NCBI GenBank assembly: GCA_947589405.1
Contig: CANQBT010000028.1
Coordinates: forward strand, 1-19,325
Source: an uncultured Clostridia bacterium
Lineage (GTDB): Bacteria > Bacillota > Clostridia > Lachnospirales > CAG-274
Length of the DNA: 19,325 nucleotides
Reading direction: 5' to 3'
The notes under the pieces were generated by a model. It worked only from the letters and a program-made list of their open reading frames with translations, made no database searches and had not been told where the DNA came from. A program made the position numbers and the translations under genes. How positions within the stretch are numbered: the stretch's first letter is position 1; every line of letters begins with the position of its first letter. Shown here piece after piece: positions 6,289 to 15,300 of this stretch.

Positions 6289-7248
6289 TTATTTCTGAAC
6301 AAGATGTACAGCGAAGCCGCCGAACTCTTCCTTTAAGTAAATAGCGGTAGTCTTGCCATTCTTTACAACAGCTGTGTCGTAGTCGAACTCGCCGCCCATA
6401 GCCTCAATATAATTGATAGCTCTGTCCATGTAGTTAGTAGCAATAGCAATATGTCCGTTCTTGCCTAAGAACATCTGCTTTCTTACCTCTATGCCGCTTG
6501 ATGCGAAAACAGCTGAGTTGCCGTTCTTGATAGGGAAGTTGAAAAGCTTGTTGAATCTCTCGGCGATAGCCATAGCGGCTGCTTCGTCAGGAGTATTGAT
6601 GCCAACATGTACCATTTCAAGACCAAGCATAGTTGAAACAGCTTCCTTACAAAGATCAACGATCTCGTCAAACTTACCTTCATCAATAAGCTTGCCGGGA
6701 ACCATCCAGCTGCCGCCGCAGCATATGATCTTCTCATACTCAAGATAGCTGTTTAAGTTAGCAGCATTGATACCGCCTGTAGGCATGAACTTAAGTCCCG
6801 TATAAGCAGCAGCCATACTCTTGATCATTTTAAGACCGCCTGCAGCTTCTGCCGGGAAGAACTTAACAACCTCAAGACCAAGATTTACAGCATGGTTAAG
6901 GTCGCTTGGGTTAGCGGTACCGGGAGTGATAAGGTAGCCCTTTTCATTACAGTAGCTAACGATCTCAGGATCTAAGCCCGGACTTACAAGGAACTGTGAG
7001 CCGGCAGCAATAGCTCTGTCAGCCTGATCCTTAGTAAGTACAGTACCTGCGCCTACTATAAGCTCAGGAACGGCTTCAGCCATTCTCTTTATAGCTTCTT
7101 CGGCAGCAGCAGTTCTGAAAGTTACCTCTGCACAAGGAATACCGCCTGCTACGAGAGCCTTAGCTAAAGGTACAGCCTTGTCAGCGTCATTGATAACTAC
7201 AACAGGAACGATACCTATTGCGCTTAATTTTTTTAATACATCATTCAT
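6289..7248 (-). CDS. KDPG/KHG aldolase fused to a C-terminal VOC-like domain
   Basis: Residues 1 to about 210 are a class I aldolase that cleaves 2-keto-3-deoxy-6-phosphogluconate (and often 4-hydroxy-2-oxoglutarate) to pyruvate and an aldehyde. Visible active-site residues, with their E. coli Eda counterparts, are Glu41 (45) and Arg45 (49) in EVTFRT, Thr69 (73) in GAGTV, Pro90 (94), and the Schiff-base Lys129 (133) in VVKFFPAEAAGG. Residues from about 212 to 319 (GLEMVHVGINTPDE... to FGGFAVHLVQK) look like a glyoxalase/VOC-type beta-alpha fold. The ATG at 7248 is chosen over an upstream in-frame ATG at 7332. It follows AAAGGTGG at 10-nt spacing, whereas 7332 lies inside the promoter. The gene implies use of sugar acids, though no dehydratase or kinase partners are in view. 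Confidence 0.9.
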   Translation of the reverse strand: MNDVLKKLSAIGIVPVVVINDADKAVPLAKALVAGGIPCAEVTFRTAAAEEAIKRMAEAVPELIVGAGTVLTKDQADRAIAAGSQFLVSPGLDPEIVSYCNEKGYLITPGTANPSDLNHAVNLGLEVVKFFPAEAAGGLKMIKSMAAAYTGLKFMPTGGINAANLNSYLEYEKIICCGGSWMVPGKLIDEGKFDEIVDLCKEAVSTMLGLEMVHVGINTPDEAAAMAIAERFNKLFNFPIKNGNSAVFASSGIEVRKQMFLGKNGHIAIATNYMDRAINYIEAMGGEFDYDTAVVKNGKTTAIYLKEEFGGFAVHLVQK

Positions 7249-7303
7249 TTCTGATAAACCACCTTTCGTTTTTATAATATTATTCAGCATTTTGCCTAAT
7301 TTG

Positions 7304-7332
7304 ATTGTAACACGATTGTAACATAAAGTCAA
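7304..7332 (-). promoter_or_regulatory. sigma-A promoter of the aldolase gene
   Basis: On the minus strand: -35 TTGACT (7332-7327), a 17-bp spacer and -10 TACAAT (7309-7304). It lies 56 bp before the chosen start codon. A GTTACAATC word is repeated across the spacer and the -10 region. Confidence 0.8.
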
Positions 7333-7387
7333 TAATCAACATTTAATAAAGGATAAAATTATTAAAATTTTACATATTTAATACTTG

Positions 7388-7416
7388 TTGACAGTAGTAA
7401 AAAATGTTATTATTAT
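7388..7416 (+). promoter_or_regulatory. sigma-A promoter of the EamA transporter gene
   Basis: -35 TTGACA (7388-7393), a 17-bp spacer and -10 TATTAT (7411-7416), 27 bp before the start codon. It diverges from the aldolase promoter; the two -35 boxes are about 55 bp apart. Confidence 0.82.
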
Positions 7417-7443
7417 TTTGATTTTTATTTTCGGAGGGATATT

Positions 7444-8343
7444 ATGTCATATAAAGGCAAAGGGTATCTGATGGTAATTACCGCAGCCGTACTCTGGGGA
7501 CTGAGCGGTATAGCTGCGCAGGAGCTTTACAAAATATCGGAGATCCCTTCTCTTTTTGTGGTATTTTTAAGAATGACAGCTATGGCTGTGGTATTTATTC
7601 CCGTTTCGGTAATAAGAAAAAAGGACAAGCCCCTTGAGTGCTTCGGCAACAAAAGGGATATTATAACGCTTTTGCTCTTTGCCCTTATAGGCAGTACATA
7701 TGTGCAGTATTCCTATTATGAAGCCATAAGATATTCAAATGCCGCAACGGGTACTGTACTCCAGTATGCGGCGCCTATATTTGTGCTTATAGCAATGGCA
7801 TTCATAAACAGAAAATTCCCCAAGCCCATAGAAATGCTCTGTGTTGCAATGGCTGTAGCAGGTATATTCCTTATATCTACACATGGCAGCATAAAGAGCC
7901 TTGCAATATCTCCGAAGGCTGTATTTTTCGGTATTACAAGCGCTATGGCATATGCATTTTACAGCATAGAGCCTGTGGACTTTATTAAAAAATACGGCTC
8001 TATGTACCTTCTGGGCTTTTCATCTCTAATATCGCTGTGTCTGCTTCTGGTATCGGGACTTGCGGATATTTATATTATAAAAACATCTGTTGAGCTTTTT
8101 TATCTCTTATTTATAATAGTGCTGGGTACAGTATGCACATTCAGTCTGTTCCTTGCGGGTCTTGCACGTATAGGTCCGTCTACGGCTGCGGTATTGAGCG
8201 CTCTGGAGCCTTTGGTATCCACTCTTGTATCGGCATTTTTGTTCTCAACTATATTTACGGCGGCAGATGGAATAGGCATAGCTCTTGTAATGGCGGCGGT
8301 ACTTTTTCTTACTCTTTGGGGCGGCAAAGATAAAAAAATGTAA
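7444..8343 (+). CDS. EamA/DMT-family membrane transporter
   Basis: This 299-residue protein has about ten hydrophobic segments arranged as two repeats of five (about 7-147 and 152-294), as in drug/metabolite transporters with two EamA domains. Typical features are the N-terminal YLMVITAAVLWGLSGIAA and the end of repeat 1, QYAAPIFVLIAMAFI. In repeat 2, STAAVLSALEPLVSTLVSAF is the conserved Pro-containing helix. Such proteins export or import small metabolites; substrate cannot be read from sequence. The start follows CGGAGG at about 8-nt spacing. It shares its promoter region with the divergent aldolase gene, which may hint at a sugar-acid or amino-acid metabolite, but that is only inference. 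Confidence 0.9.
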   Translation: MSYKGKGYLMVITAAVLWGLSGIAAQELYKISEIPSLFVVFLRMTAMAVVFIPVSVIRKKDKPLECFGNKRDIITLLLFALIGSTYVQYSYYEAIRYSNAATGTVLQYAAPIFVLIAMAFINRKFPKPIEMLCVAMAVAGIFLISTHGSIKSLAISPKAVFFGITSAMAYAFYSIEPVDFIKKYGSMYLLGFSSLISLCLLLVSGLADIYIIKTSVELFYLLFIIVLGTVCTFSLFLAGLARIGPSTAAVLSALEPLVSTLVSAFLFSTIFTAADGIGIALVMAAVLFLTLWGGKDKKM

Positions 8344-8384
8344 TAAAATGTGGATAACAAATTCAATATAGCTATTGCAAATAT

Positions 8385-8414
8385 TTGTCACATATGGGAA
8401 AATATATGTATACT
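8385..8414 (+). promoter_or_regulatory. candidate promoter of the glycosyltransferase operon
   Basis: -35 TTGTCA (8385-8390), an 18-bp spacer and -10 TATACT (8409-8414), 21 bp before the first glycosyltransferase start. A 10-bp palindrome CAAATATTTG (8378-8387) overlaps the -35 box. The -35 and spacing are off consensus, so this is less certain than the other promoters here. Confidence 0.6.
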
Positions 8415-8435
8415 TATAACTAAAGAGGCAGAATT

Positions 8436-9293
8436 ATGGATCTATCAATCATTATTGTCAATTACAATACAAAAGCTTTGACTATGCAGACAGTCAGGTC
8501 TGTAATAGACACTACCTCAGGAATAGACTACGAGATAATAGTAGTGGATAATTCCTCAAAGGAAAAAGAATATTTCAATATGGACAACTCCCATGTGAAG
8601 GTATTGAGCAAGGTAGAAAACAAGGGCTTTGGTCATGCCTGCAATATAGGGACCAATATTGCCATAGGCAGATACATACTCTATCTTAACTCAGATGTCA
8701 TTATGCAGAACGGGACCTTGAAGGGTGCTGTGAAATACATGGATTCCCATAAGGATATTGGCTGTCTGGGCATAAGGACGATACTTAAGGACGGTACATT
8801 CGATCATGGCTGTAAGAGAGGCTTCCCAACGCCCTTCAACAGTCTGTGTTATGTGCTTAGACTTCATAAGCTGTTTCCCAAGTCAAAAAAATTCGGGGGA
8901 TATACTCTCTCCTATTTGAGCAATGATGAAACAAACGATGTGGACAGCGTAAGCGGAGCCTTTATGATGATACCGAGAACGGTACTTAACAAAACGGGAC
9001 TTTTTGACGAGAGCATATTTATGTACGGCGAGGACATAGATCTGTGCTACAGAATAAAGCAGGCAGGCTTCAGAGTGGTGTATTATGCCGACGTATGGAT
9101 GATACATTTAAAGGGACAAAGCGGTCTGCATACCAAAAGCCCTGTTGTCATAAAGCACTTTCATGATGGTATAAAGCGTTTTTACGATATGTATTATAAG
9201 GACAAGCACAATTTTATGGTCACGTTTTTTATGCATTCGGCTATAAATATAAGATATGTACTTACGCTGCTGCGTTCAAAGCTCAGCAGATAA
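8436..9293 (+). CDS. family 2 glycosyltransferase, rhamnosyltransferase-like
   Basis: A GT-A fold transferase of 285 residues that adds a sugar from a nucleotide donor to a growing cell-surface glycan on the cytoplasmic face. The nucleotide-binding start LSIIIVNYNT, the VVDNSS strand, the metal-site NSD at 85-87 (YLNSDV) and the catalytic-base motif GEDIDLCYRI at 198-207 are present. The stretch VDSVSGAFMMIPR before it is typical of WbbL/RfbF-type rhamnosyltransferases, so rhamnose transfer is a reasonable but unproven guess. No membrane segment is obvious. The start follows AAAGAGG. It is first of four tightly spaced genes; the next starts 15 nt after its stop. Confidence 0.88.
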   Translation: MDLSIIIVNYNTKALTMQTVRSVIDTTSGIDYEIIVVDNSSKEKEYFNMDNSHVKVLSKVENKGFGHACNIGTNIAIGRYILYLNSDVIMQNGTLKGAVKYMDSHKDIGCLGIRTILKDGTFDHGCKRGFPTPFNSLCYVLRLHKLFPKSKKFGGYTLSYLSNDETNDVDSVSGAFMMIPRTVLNKTGLFDESIFMYGEDIDLCYRIKQAGFRVVYYADVWMIHLKGQSGLHTKSPVVIKHFHDGIKRFYDMYYKDKHNFMVTFFMHSAINIRYVLTLLRSKLSR

Positions 9294-9308
9294 AAAAGGA
9301 ATGATAAT

Positions 9309-10211
9309 ATGAGCACAGATATTCTAATGGCTGCATACAATGGAGAAAAATACATAGCCGAGCAGATAGAAAGCATACTTTCACAGACGGTAAAGGACTG
9401 GCGACTTATAATATGCGACGACTGTTCACAGGACGCTACAGCCGAAATAATAAAAAAATACAGATACAAAAACAAGGACAGGATATTACTGTATGAAAAT
9501 GAAAAAAATTCCGGCTCTTCAAAGACTAATTTTTTCAGCCTTATTAAAAAATCTGACGCCGATTATATTTTCACCTGCGATCAGGACGACATATGGAAGC
9601 CTGACAAGCTTGAAAAAACTCTGAGAGCCTTTGAGGATAAAAGCATACCTACCCTTGTACATACGGATCTTACAGTAGTAGATGAAAACGGCAAAAGGCT
9701 TTCCGATTCTATGATAAGGTCGCAGCATATAGATGTGAGAAGGGACAAGCTCAATCAGCTTATAGTACAAAACATTGTGACAGGCTGCACTATGGCAATA
9801 AACAGGAGCCTTGCGGATATACTGAGGGAGCCTGATGTGATACCTGTACATGATTGGTGGATAGCCGCTACAGCGTCAATATACGGACAGATAAAATTTA
9901 TAGACGAGCCTACAATGCTTTACAGACAGCATGACAGCAACCAATGCGGCGCTCAGAATATGGAAAGCGGCAAATATATAGCGGGAAGGTTAAAAGATAA
10001 AAACAGATCCAAGCATATGCTGGAGCTAGGCTATATCATGGCGGAGGAGCTTCTTGACAAATACAGTATACCGTCAGGATATATTCCTATGCTCAGAGCC
10101 TATTCATCTATGCTTGATAAGAGCAAGGCGGATAAGATAAGGACTGTGTTTAAATATAAAATATGGAAAAACGGACCAATAAGAAAGCTGGGTCAGCTAT
10201 ATTTCTTGTAG
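9309..10211 (+). CDS. family 2 glycosyltransferase
   Basis: A 300-residue GT-A transferase. It has the start ILMAAYNGEKYIAEQIESIL, a CDDCSQD turn, the metal-binding DQDD motif at 91-94 (FTCDQDDIWKPDKL), NIVTGCTMAINR and the acceptor-side motif VHDWW, followed by YRQHDSNQ. This layout is common in transferases of rhamnan and capsular polysaccharide clusters. The ATG follows AAGGA at 8-nt spacing. The stop is overlapped by the next gene's ribosome binding site (TAGGAGG), so translation is probably coupled. The exact sugar is unknown. Confidence 0.88.
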   Translation: MSTDILMAAYNGEKYIAEQIESILSQTVKDWRLIICDDCSQDATAEIIKKYRYKNKDRILLYENEKNSGSSKTNFFSLIKKSDADYIFTCDQDDIWKPDKLEKTLRAFEDKSIPTLVHTDLTVVDENGKRLSDSMIRSQHIDVRRDKLNQLIVQNIVTGCTMAINRSLADILREPDVIPVHDWWIAATASIYGQIKFIDEPTMLYRQHDSNQCGAQNMESGKYIAGRLKDKNRSKHMLELGYIMAEELLDKYSIPSGYIPMLRAYSSMLDKSKADKIRTVFKYKIWKNGPIRKLGQLYFL

Positions 10212-10221
10212 GAGGCATATC

Positions 10222-11628
10222 ATGAGAACCATGAATTCAGCTGTTGTTAAAAAAATAATATCTTATGGCAGGGACAGGGGATTAAAGGAACTTGCCGTTA
10301 AGATCAAAGAAAGAATTGAATATAAAAGAGCAGCTGACAGCTATATGAAAAGCCATATGCCTACAGAAGCCGAGCTTGAAACTCAGAGAAATACCGTCTA
10401 TGAAAAAAATACCATAATAAGCATATGCGTTCCTCTTTACAATACCAAAAGAGAATATCTTGAACAGATGCTCCGTTCGGTCATAGACCAGACATATCCC
10501 TATTGGGAGCTTTGTCTTGCAGACGGAAGCGGAAAGGAATATTCCTATATCGAGGCCATAGTAAAGGGTATCGGAGACAGAAGGATAAAGTACAAAAAGC
10601 TTAACGGCAATAAGGGAATAGTCGAAAACAGCAATGAGGCATGCTCTATGGCTACGGGAGAATATATCGCTCTTCTGGATCATGACGATGTACTGAGCGC
10701 CGACGCTCTATATTATGTCAGGAGGGAGATAGACAAGGGCGCAGACTATATATATTCAGATGAAGCCAACTTTTCAAGATCCGTTAAAAGACCTGATATT
10801 ATTCATTTCAAGCATGATTTTTCAATATTTGACCTGAGAGGGAATAACTATATATGTCATCTTTCGGTATTCAAAAAGGTGCTTTTTGAAGCAGTAAAGG
10901 GCTTTAGACAGGGCTATGACGGAAGTCAGGATCACGACCTTATACTCAGGCTTTGCGAAAGGGCAGAAAAAATAGTGCATATTCCAAGAGTGCTTTATTT
11001 CTGGAGAGTGCACCCGGAATCTGTAGCTATGGACATAAGCGCCAAGCCCTATTGTCTTACTACAGGCATAAGAGCCGTTGAAAGTCATCTGGAAAGAATG
11101 AAGATAAAGGCGGAGGTCACAAATGCAGCCGAAAATGCGTCTGTATACAGAGTGAAATACCAGACTTCAATAAAGCCCTCCGTTATAAACAATATTGAAA
11201 ATATAAATGGCGTTACAAATGAATACATAATAGTTGTAAGCCCTGAAATAACAGTAAGCGCAGAATCCCTTAATGAAATATGCGGCATACTTCAACTGGA
11301 GGGAGTCGGCATGGTAGGGGGCATGGTGACGGAAAAGGGCAGAATAAAATATGCTGCCCTTAAAACAGAAGGAGATAAAATACTCCCTGTGTATGAAGGG
11401 CTGTCAGCTAAAAGCGACGGTTATATGAAGAGATTGAAATATGCTCAGTCTGTGGAGGCCCTGCCCGACAAATTTTTTGGCATAAGAAGATCCATACTGG
11501 AGGGCATGGGATATTTTGACAGCGATCTGTGGGAGTATAAAAAAACGGCTGATATGTGCCGCAGACTCAGAAAATGCGGCTATGAGATCATATTTGATCC
11601 CTATGCTGTAGGCGAAATAAGGAGATGA
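10222..11628 (+). CDS. family 2 glycosyltransferase with a degenerate second GT domain
   Basis: A 468-residue protein. After a basic N-terminal extension (1-62), a complete GT-A domain runs from about 65 to 310: ISICVPLYNTK, the DHDD metal motif at 153-156 (IALLDHDDVLS), SDEANF and SQDHDLILRL at 235-243. Residues about 328-468 read like the back half of a second GT2 domain of the kind found in tandem transferases. The stretch LEGVGMVGGMVTEKGRIKYA and the final MCRRLRKCGYEIIFDPYA align by eye with it. The second metal motif is replaced by VSPEITV, and the usual acidic base motif by EYKKTAD. The second domain is probably inactive. The ATG at 10222 follows TAGGAGG; an ATG three codons on is possible. 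Confidence 0.86.
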   Translation: MRTMNSAVVKKIISYGRDRGLKELAVKIKERIEYKRAADSYMKSHMPTEAELETQRNTVYEKNTIISICVPLYNTKREYLEQMLRSVIDQTYPYWELCLADGSGKEYSYIEAIVKGIGDRRIKYKKLNGNKGIVENSNEACSMATGEYIALLDHDDVLSADALYYVRREIDKGADYIYSDEANFSRSVKRPDIIHFKHDFSIFDLRGNNYICHLSVFKKVLFEAVKGFRQGYDGSQDHDLILRLCERAEKIVHIPRVLYFWRVHPESVAMDISAKPYCLTTGIRAVESHLERMKIKAEVTNAAENASVYRVKYQTSIKPSVINNIENINGVTNEYIIVVSPEITVSAESLNEICGILQLEGVGMVGGMVTEKGRIKYAALKTEGDKILPVYEGLSAKSDGYMKRLKYAQSVEALPDKFFGIRRSILEGMGYFDSDLWEYKKTADMCRRLRKCGYEIIFDPYAVGEIRR

Positions 11629-11930
11629 AGGCGGTGCCTGATAAAATAATAATATTTAATGTAATAAGCATAGTGTTGGGAATAGGGGCTTTGGCAATAC
11701 CTGTTGTCGTGACCTTCAAAAAAGGAAGGTGCAGCTGCCGCCCCTGTGTGCTCAGCCTGAGTACCTATATACTGGCCCTTGTCTTTCAATTTTTCCAGAT
11801 AGCCGAAAGAGCCGAGCTTCAGGACTGGGCAGGGATCGCAGATACAATAGATGCTGTTTCGTTTATCGCTGTGGTATTTGCTGCCGTTATTATTTCATTG
11901 AATGTAATACTCATCAAAATAAAAGGCTGA
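11625..11930 (+). CDS. small three-helix membrane protein of unknown function
   Basis: About 100 residues with three predicted membrane helices (about 9-30, 43-62 and 76-97) and a basic, cysteine-containing loop (KKGRCSCRPC) between the first two. I do not recognise the family. The ATG at 11625 overlaps the previous stop as ATGA, but AAGGAG (11619-11624) touches it directly, which leaves no spacing. A GTG at 11634 lies 9 nt after that site and may be the true start, giving 98 residues. It is last in the glycosyltransferase operon, so a role in membrane steps of glycan assembly is inference. A terminator follows 10 nt after the stop. Confidence 0.7.
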   Translation: MKAVPDKIIIFNVISIVLGIGALAIPVVVTFKKGRCSCRPCVLSLSTYILALVFQFFQIAERAELQDWAGIADTIDAVSFIAVVFAAVIISLNVILIKIKG

Positions 11931-11940
11931 TAATAAACTG

Positions 11941-11982
11941 CCGCCTTATGATCCGTATGAAAGAGGTCATAAGGCGGTTTTT
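11941..11982 (+). terminator. rho-independent terminator of the glycosyltransferase operon
   Basis: A perfect 11-bp stem pairs CCGCCTTATGA (11941-11951) with TCATAAGGCGG (11967-11977). TTTTT follows. Confidence 0.9.
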
Positions 11983-12228
11983 GCGTGTGAAAGTAACCGT
12001 AATATTTTTTTACTTCAGAACGACCCTTTCACCATTTCAAACAATAAAATTGTTTGAAATGGTCCCCTTCCCCTTCGACGCCCTACGGGCTAGGGGAGGC
12101 TATGGGTAATGGGTCGGTTCAACCACTCTAATTAAACCTTACCGCAGCATTTACCTTGCCTTTGTGCAAATGGCTGTGGGACTATGATTCAACTTGCTAA
12201 AGTCAAGTTAAGAAAATGTTAAATTTTC
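11983..12228. other. structured spacer before the M60 protease gene
   Basis: No gene is seen. GTGAAAG (11987-11993) can pair with CTTTCAC (12026-12032), and CCGCAG...CTGTGG (about 12142-12180) forms a second hairpin region. Between them lies the branched element at 12018-12120 (listed separately). Confidence 0.5.
12018..12120. repeat. branched palindromic element (possible MITE/REP-like unit or structured RNA)
   Basis: Three nested pairings are visible. The outer stem GAACGACCC (12018-12026) pairs with GGGTCGGTTC (12111-12120) with one bulged G. Arm 1 is a perfect 15-bp stem, 12031-12045 with 12049-12063, around an AAA loop. Arm 2 pairs CCTTCCCCT (12066-12074) with AGGGGAGG (12092-12099) and holds an inner GCCC-TAC-GGGC hairpin. 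Together they fold as a three-way junction. The GC-rich arm stands out from its AT-rich surroundings. It lacks a T-run, so it is not a terminator. A dispersed repeat is the likeliest explanation, but only one copy is in this window. Confidence 0.6.
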
Positions 12229-12230
12229 TT
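12210..12230. promoter_or_regulatory. candidate operator: 8-bp inverted repeat at the protease promoter
   Basis: AAGAAAAT (12210-12217) and ATTTTCTT (12223-12230) are perfect inverted copies around GTTAA. The right arm runs two bases into the -35 box of the M60 protease promoter. The site is AT-rich, so chance is possible. Confidence 0.35.
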
Positions 12231-12257
12231 GACCGTAAGATTAAAAAATGTTATAAT
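12229..12257 (+). promoter_or_regulatory. sigma-A promoter of the M60 protease gene
   Basis: -35 TTGACC (12229-12234), a 17-bp spacer and a perfect -10 TATAAT (12252-12257). It lies 123 bp before the start codon, implying a leader of about 115 nt. Confidence 0.85.
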
Positions 12258-12264
12258 TTTCACA

Positions 12265-12380
12265 ATAAGAAGAAGGTATGTTGTTTGTGCGGACAGCGGT
12301 TATAATATTGCTGCTGTTATAAGGCGCTGTAAGCTCAATACAACTTGGGTTCTTTAAAAATAAAATGAAAGGAGCACTTT
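12265..12380 (+). promoter_or_regulatory. long 5' leader with a hairpin
   Basis: The leader can pair CAGCG..TTATAA (12294-12305 region) with TTATAA..CGCTG (12318-12329) around a TATTGCTGCTG loop, with small internal mismatches. It ends in a clear ribosome binding site (AAAGGAG) about 7 nt before the ATG. No known riboswitch class was recognised. Confidence 0.4.
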
Positions 12381-15300
12381 ATGAAATTCAGAAAAAATTT
12401 ATTCAGAAAAACCGGCGCCGGCATTTTGGCAGCGGCGCTTCTGTTTCAGAGTGCGGTAATCCCTGCAGCTGAAATAGGCTCTGTTACCGATGAAGAAATT
12501 CCATCCCTGACAAGCATTTCAGATGTCAGCAGTTTTGGGATCAATATCAGCCTTGACCTTCCGTCAAAGGGCGATAGCTTCCATGTAGCGCTTTCCGATG
12601 AGGACAGCAACACAAATCACAGCGTTGACATAGTGACAAACGCTGAGGGTACTATGGCATCGGGAGTTATTAACAATATTCCTGTGTCTTTGGACGATAC
12701 CCACTCAAGTGATTACACTCTTACAGTAACAGCTGAAGGATATGCTACATATACTCAGACCGTAACTATAAAGAAGGGTCTTACTACAAAGGTCGAGCTT
12801 AACAACAGCAAGGAGAAAAACGATCTTTTAGGTCCTGATGCTGAAGTAAAGCATGCAGTTATGCCTATAGGCGATCTGGACGGCAATAATGTTGTTGATG
12901 AAAAGGACGAAGAACTTATGATGAGCGCCATCGACAGCAATACAACAGAAGCCCTTTATGATCTTAACAACGACAAGGCTGTAAATATTGCAGACCTTGC
13001 CTATGTTACTCTTAATAAAGGCGGAGTTGTTACGGCGCCTGCGCTTAGCATAATCTCAGCCGAAAATATTCAGCCTGAGGTCCCCGATACTACTAAGGTA
13101 GTAGGCGGAGAAGTTAGCGACCTTATTCAGAGTCAGGGAAATTCAGTACAGCTGGCTCCTGCAAATGAGGAAGCCGAGATCTCAGACAGCAACCCTGTTG
13201 AAGTGTCTCTTAACATAAATGATGCTGCTCCTGCGGAAGCTAAGCAGGCTGCCGGCATCGTTATAAAGCCCCCTGCAGGTTCAGAAAACAGGATCACGGC
13301 AGGTACTATATTTGTACAGGGCGCAAGACTTGACGAAAACGGTCAGGAAATTACAGATCCCGCAACAGGTGAGGTCAAAATTGAGGAATTTGAAATACCT
13401 GTAAAGGACGAGTCAGCAGCTCCTGTGCTCAAGCCTATATTTGCGGATCTTTTTGCTTCACCCGACAGCATAGCTACAGTAGAGAGCGATGGTACTGTTG
13501 TTGTAAACATCGGTTCTCAGATAGCTATAAAGAAGGTAAGGATAAAGGTTACAGGCTCCAGCACAAAGCTTGTTGATATAGCTGAGGTAGAGTTTGTAAA
13601 CAATATGGAGGACAGAATACCTGAGCCTGAGCTTAATATTCCCGAAATAATAAAGGAATCCATAAAGCAGACAGATGCAGGTCTTTATCCTAAGTTTGAA
13701 TTCAGCTGGACAAAGCAGACAGGCGTAAGCGGATATGAAGTAAACGTAAGTCAGGGCGGAAGCCAGCAGATAATACCTACAAACAGTACAAAGATTACGA
13801 TAAGCGCTCTTAACGGCGCAGACCTTAAGCAGTATGTACCGTATACCTTCCGTGTTCGTTCCGTAAACGGCGATTGGAAGAGCCAATGGTCATCAGCCGA
13901 GAGTATTGAAATGGATTCATTGGGCAATATTCCGCCTAAGACAGAAAACGCTAAGGCAGAGGCAAAGATTGAGTCTATACAGGTCAGCTGGAAGGCTACG
14001 CAGCACAGCCAATGGTACAGCGTTTACTACAGAGAAGGCAGCACAGGCGACTATACAGAGATAAAGGATATTGCAGCTACAAGCTATACAATTATCAATC
14101 TTAAGCCGGACGTTGAATATGAGGTATATGTAACAGGTCATAATAAATATGGCGAAAGCACTTCACATGATCTCCTCAAGGCAACTCCCGTAGCGTCAAA
14201 TGACGTTAAAATGCCTATGCGTAAGGTCATAAACAAGTCCAACGGCAGAGGACAGCTTATGACCAATATAGAAAAGGTTGAATTTACCGAAAAGGGTGAA
14301 GATAATATACTGTATGGAGGTATAAATGCTCCTGTAGACAACAATCAGGATACATATGCCTATGTAAGAGAATGGGATACGGGATATACATATCAGAACT
14401 ATGCCAATCCTATAATTACTCTTGACAAGAAGTATACTATCGACACTATCCGCTTTACACCAAGCGGAAGCCAGCCTCATACTTATTCCGTTGCAGCCAT
14501 AAGATATAAGGACGATAACGGAAATTGGCAGAGAGTAGAGGCTAATCTTTCACTTAGATCTGATGAGGACAATAATAAATATTATACTGTGATCGCAGAT
14601 CACCCTGTTACTTCAGATACATATCAGCTGCTTATACAGATAGCATGGGGCGGAAGACCTATTACTATAGCTGAAATGAGATTTTATGAGTATGAAGATA
14701 TTGCAACAAGGATAAATGAAATGTATGCAGACGACATGCACATAAAGCTCAATGATAATGTAACTGAAACAATGATAAACGACTTCAGAAAAGAGCTTGA
14801 TGAAGTAGATGAGGAAAGCGGAGAGCTGCACCCTGAGCGTGAGAATCTTCTTATAGAGCTTAACTATGCAGAGCAGCTTCTCAAAGACAAGGATCTTGAT
14901 GATATTGTACATGTGGATACAAAGGTATCAGCTAAGCTTGACGGATATGATGACTTTGCAATGCCTCTTACGGACCTTCAGCCTATAGGCGTTGCAGCCG
15001 AAGCAAATGACGAGCTTGTTGTATACTTAGGCTCTGCTACAGACGCAAGAGGTGTAAACACAAGCCTTAAGATCGTTGCAACACAGATACACAACGATTC
15101 TTCAGTTAACTGGTGCAAGGAAATAACATCTCTTAAGGTTGGACGAAATGTAATAAAGGTACCTAAGCTTGCATCATATGCAAATCGTGAAAACGGCGGC
15201 TCACTCTATGTTCAATGGGTAGGCGTAAATAACCGTGACTATACGTTAAGAGTAAGCGGCGGTACAAAGATACCTGTGCTTAATGTAGCAGGCAAGACAG

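Noticed and set aside
7249..7332. 28-residue N-terminal extension of the aldolase from an upstream ATG
   Set aside because: That ATG lies at the -35 box of the promoter, the extension contains the ribosome binding site, and Eda homology starts at the ATG at 7248.
11729..12109. 126-codon open frame running from the small membrane gene through the terminator and the palindromic element
   Set aside because: It crosses a strong terminator and lacks a ribosome site; its composition follows the other frame.
12018..12120. CRISPR or terminator explanation for the branched palindrome
   Set aside because: There are no regularly spaced repeats and no T-run after the stems.
12265..12380. Known riboswitch in the protease leader
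   Set aside because: No conserved core of a riboswitch class that I know could be matched by eye.
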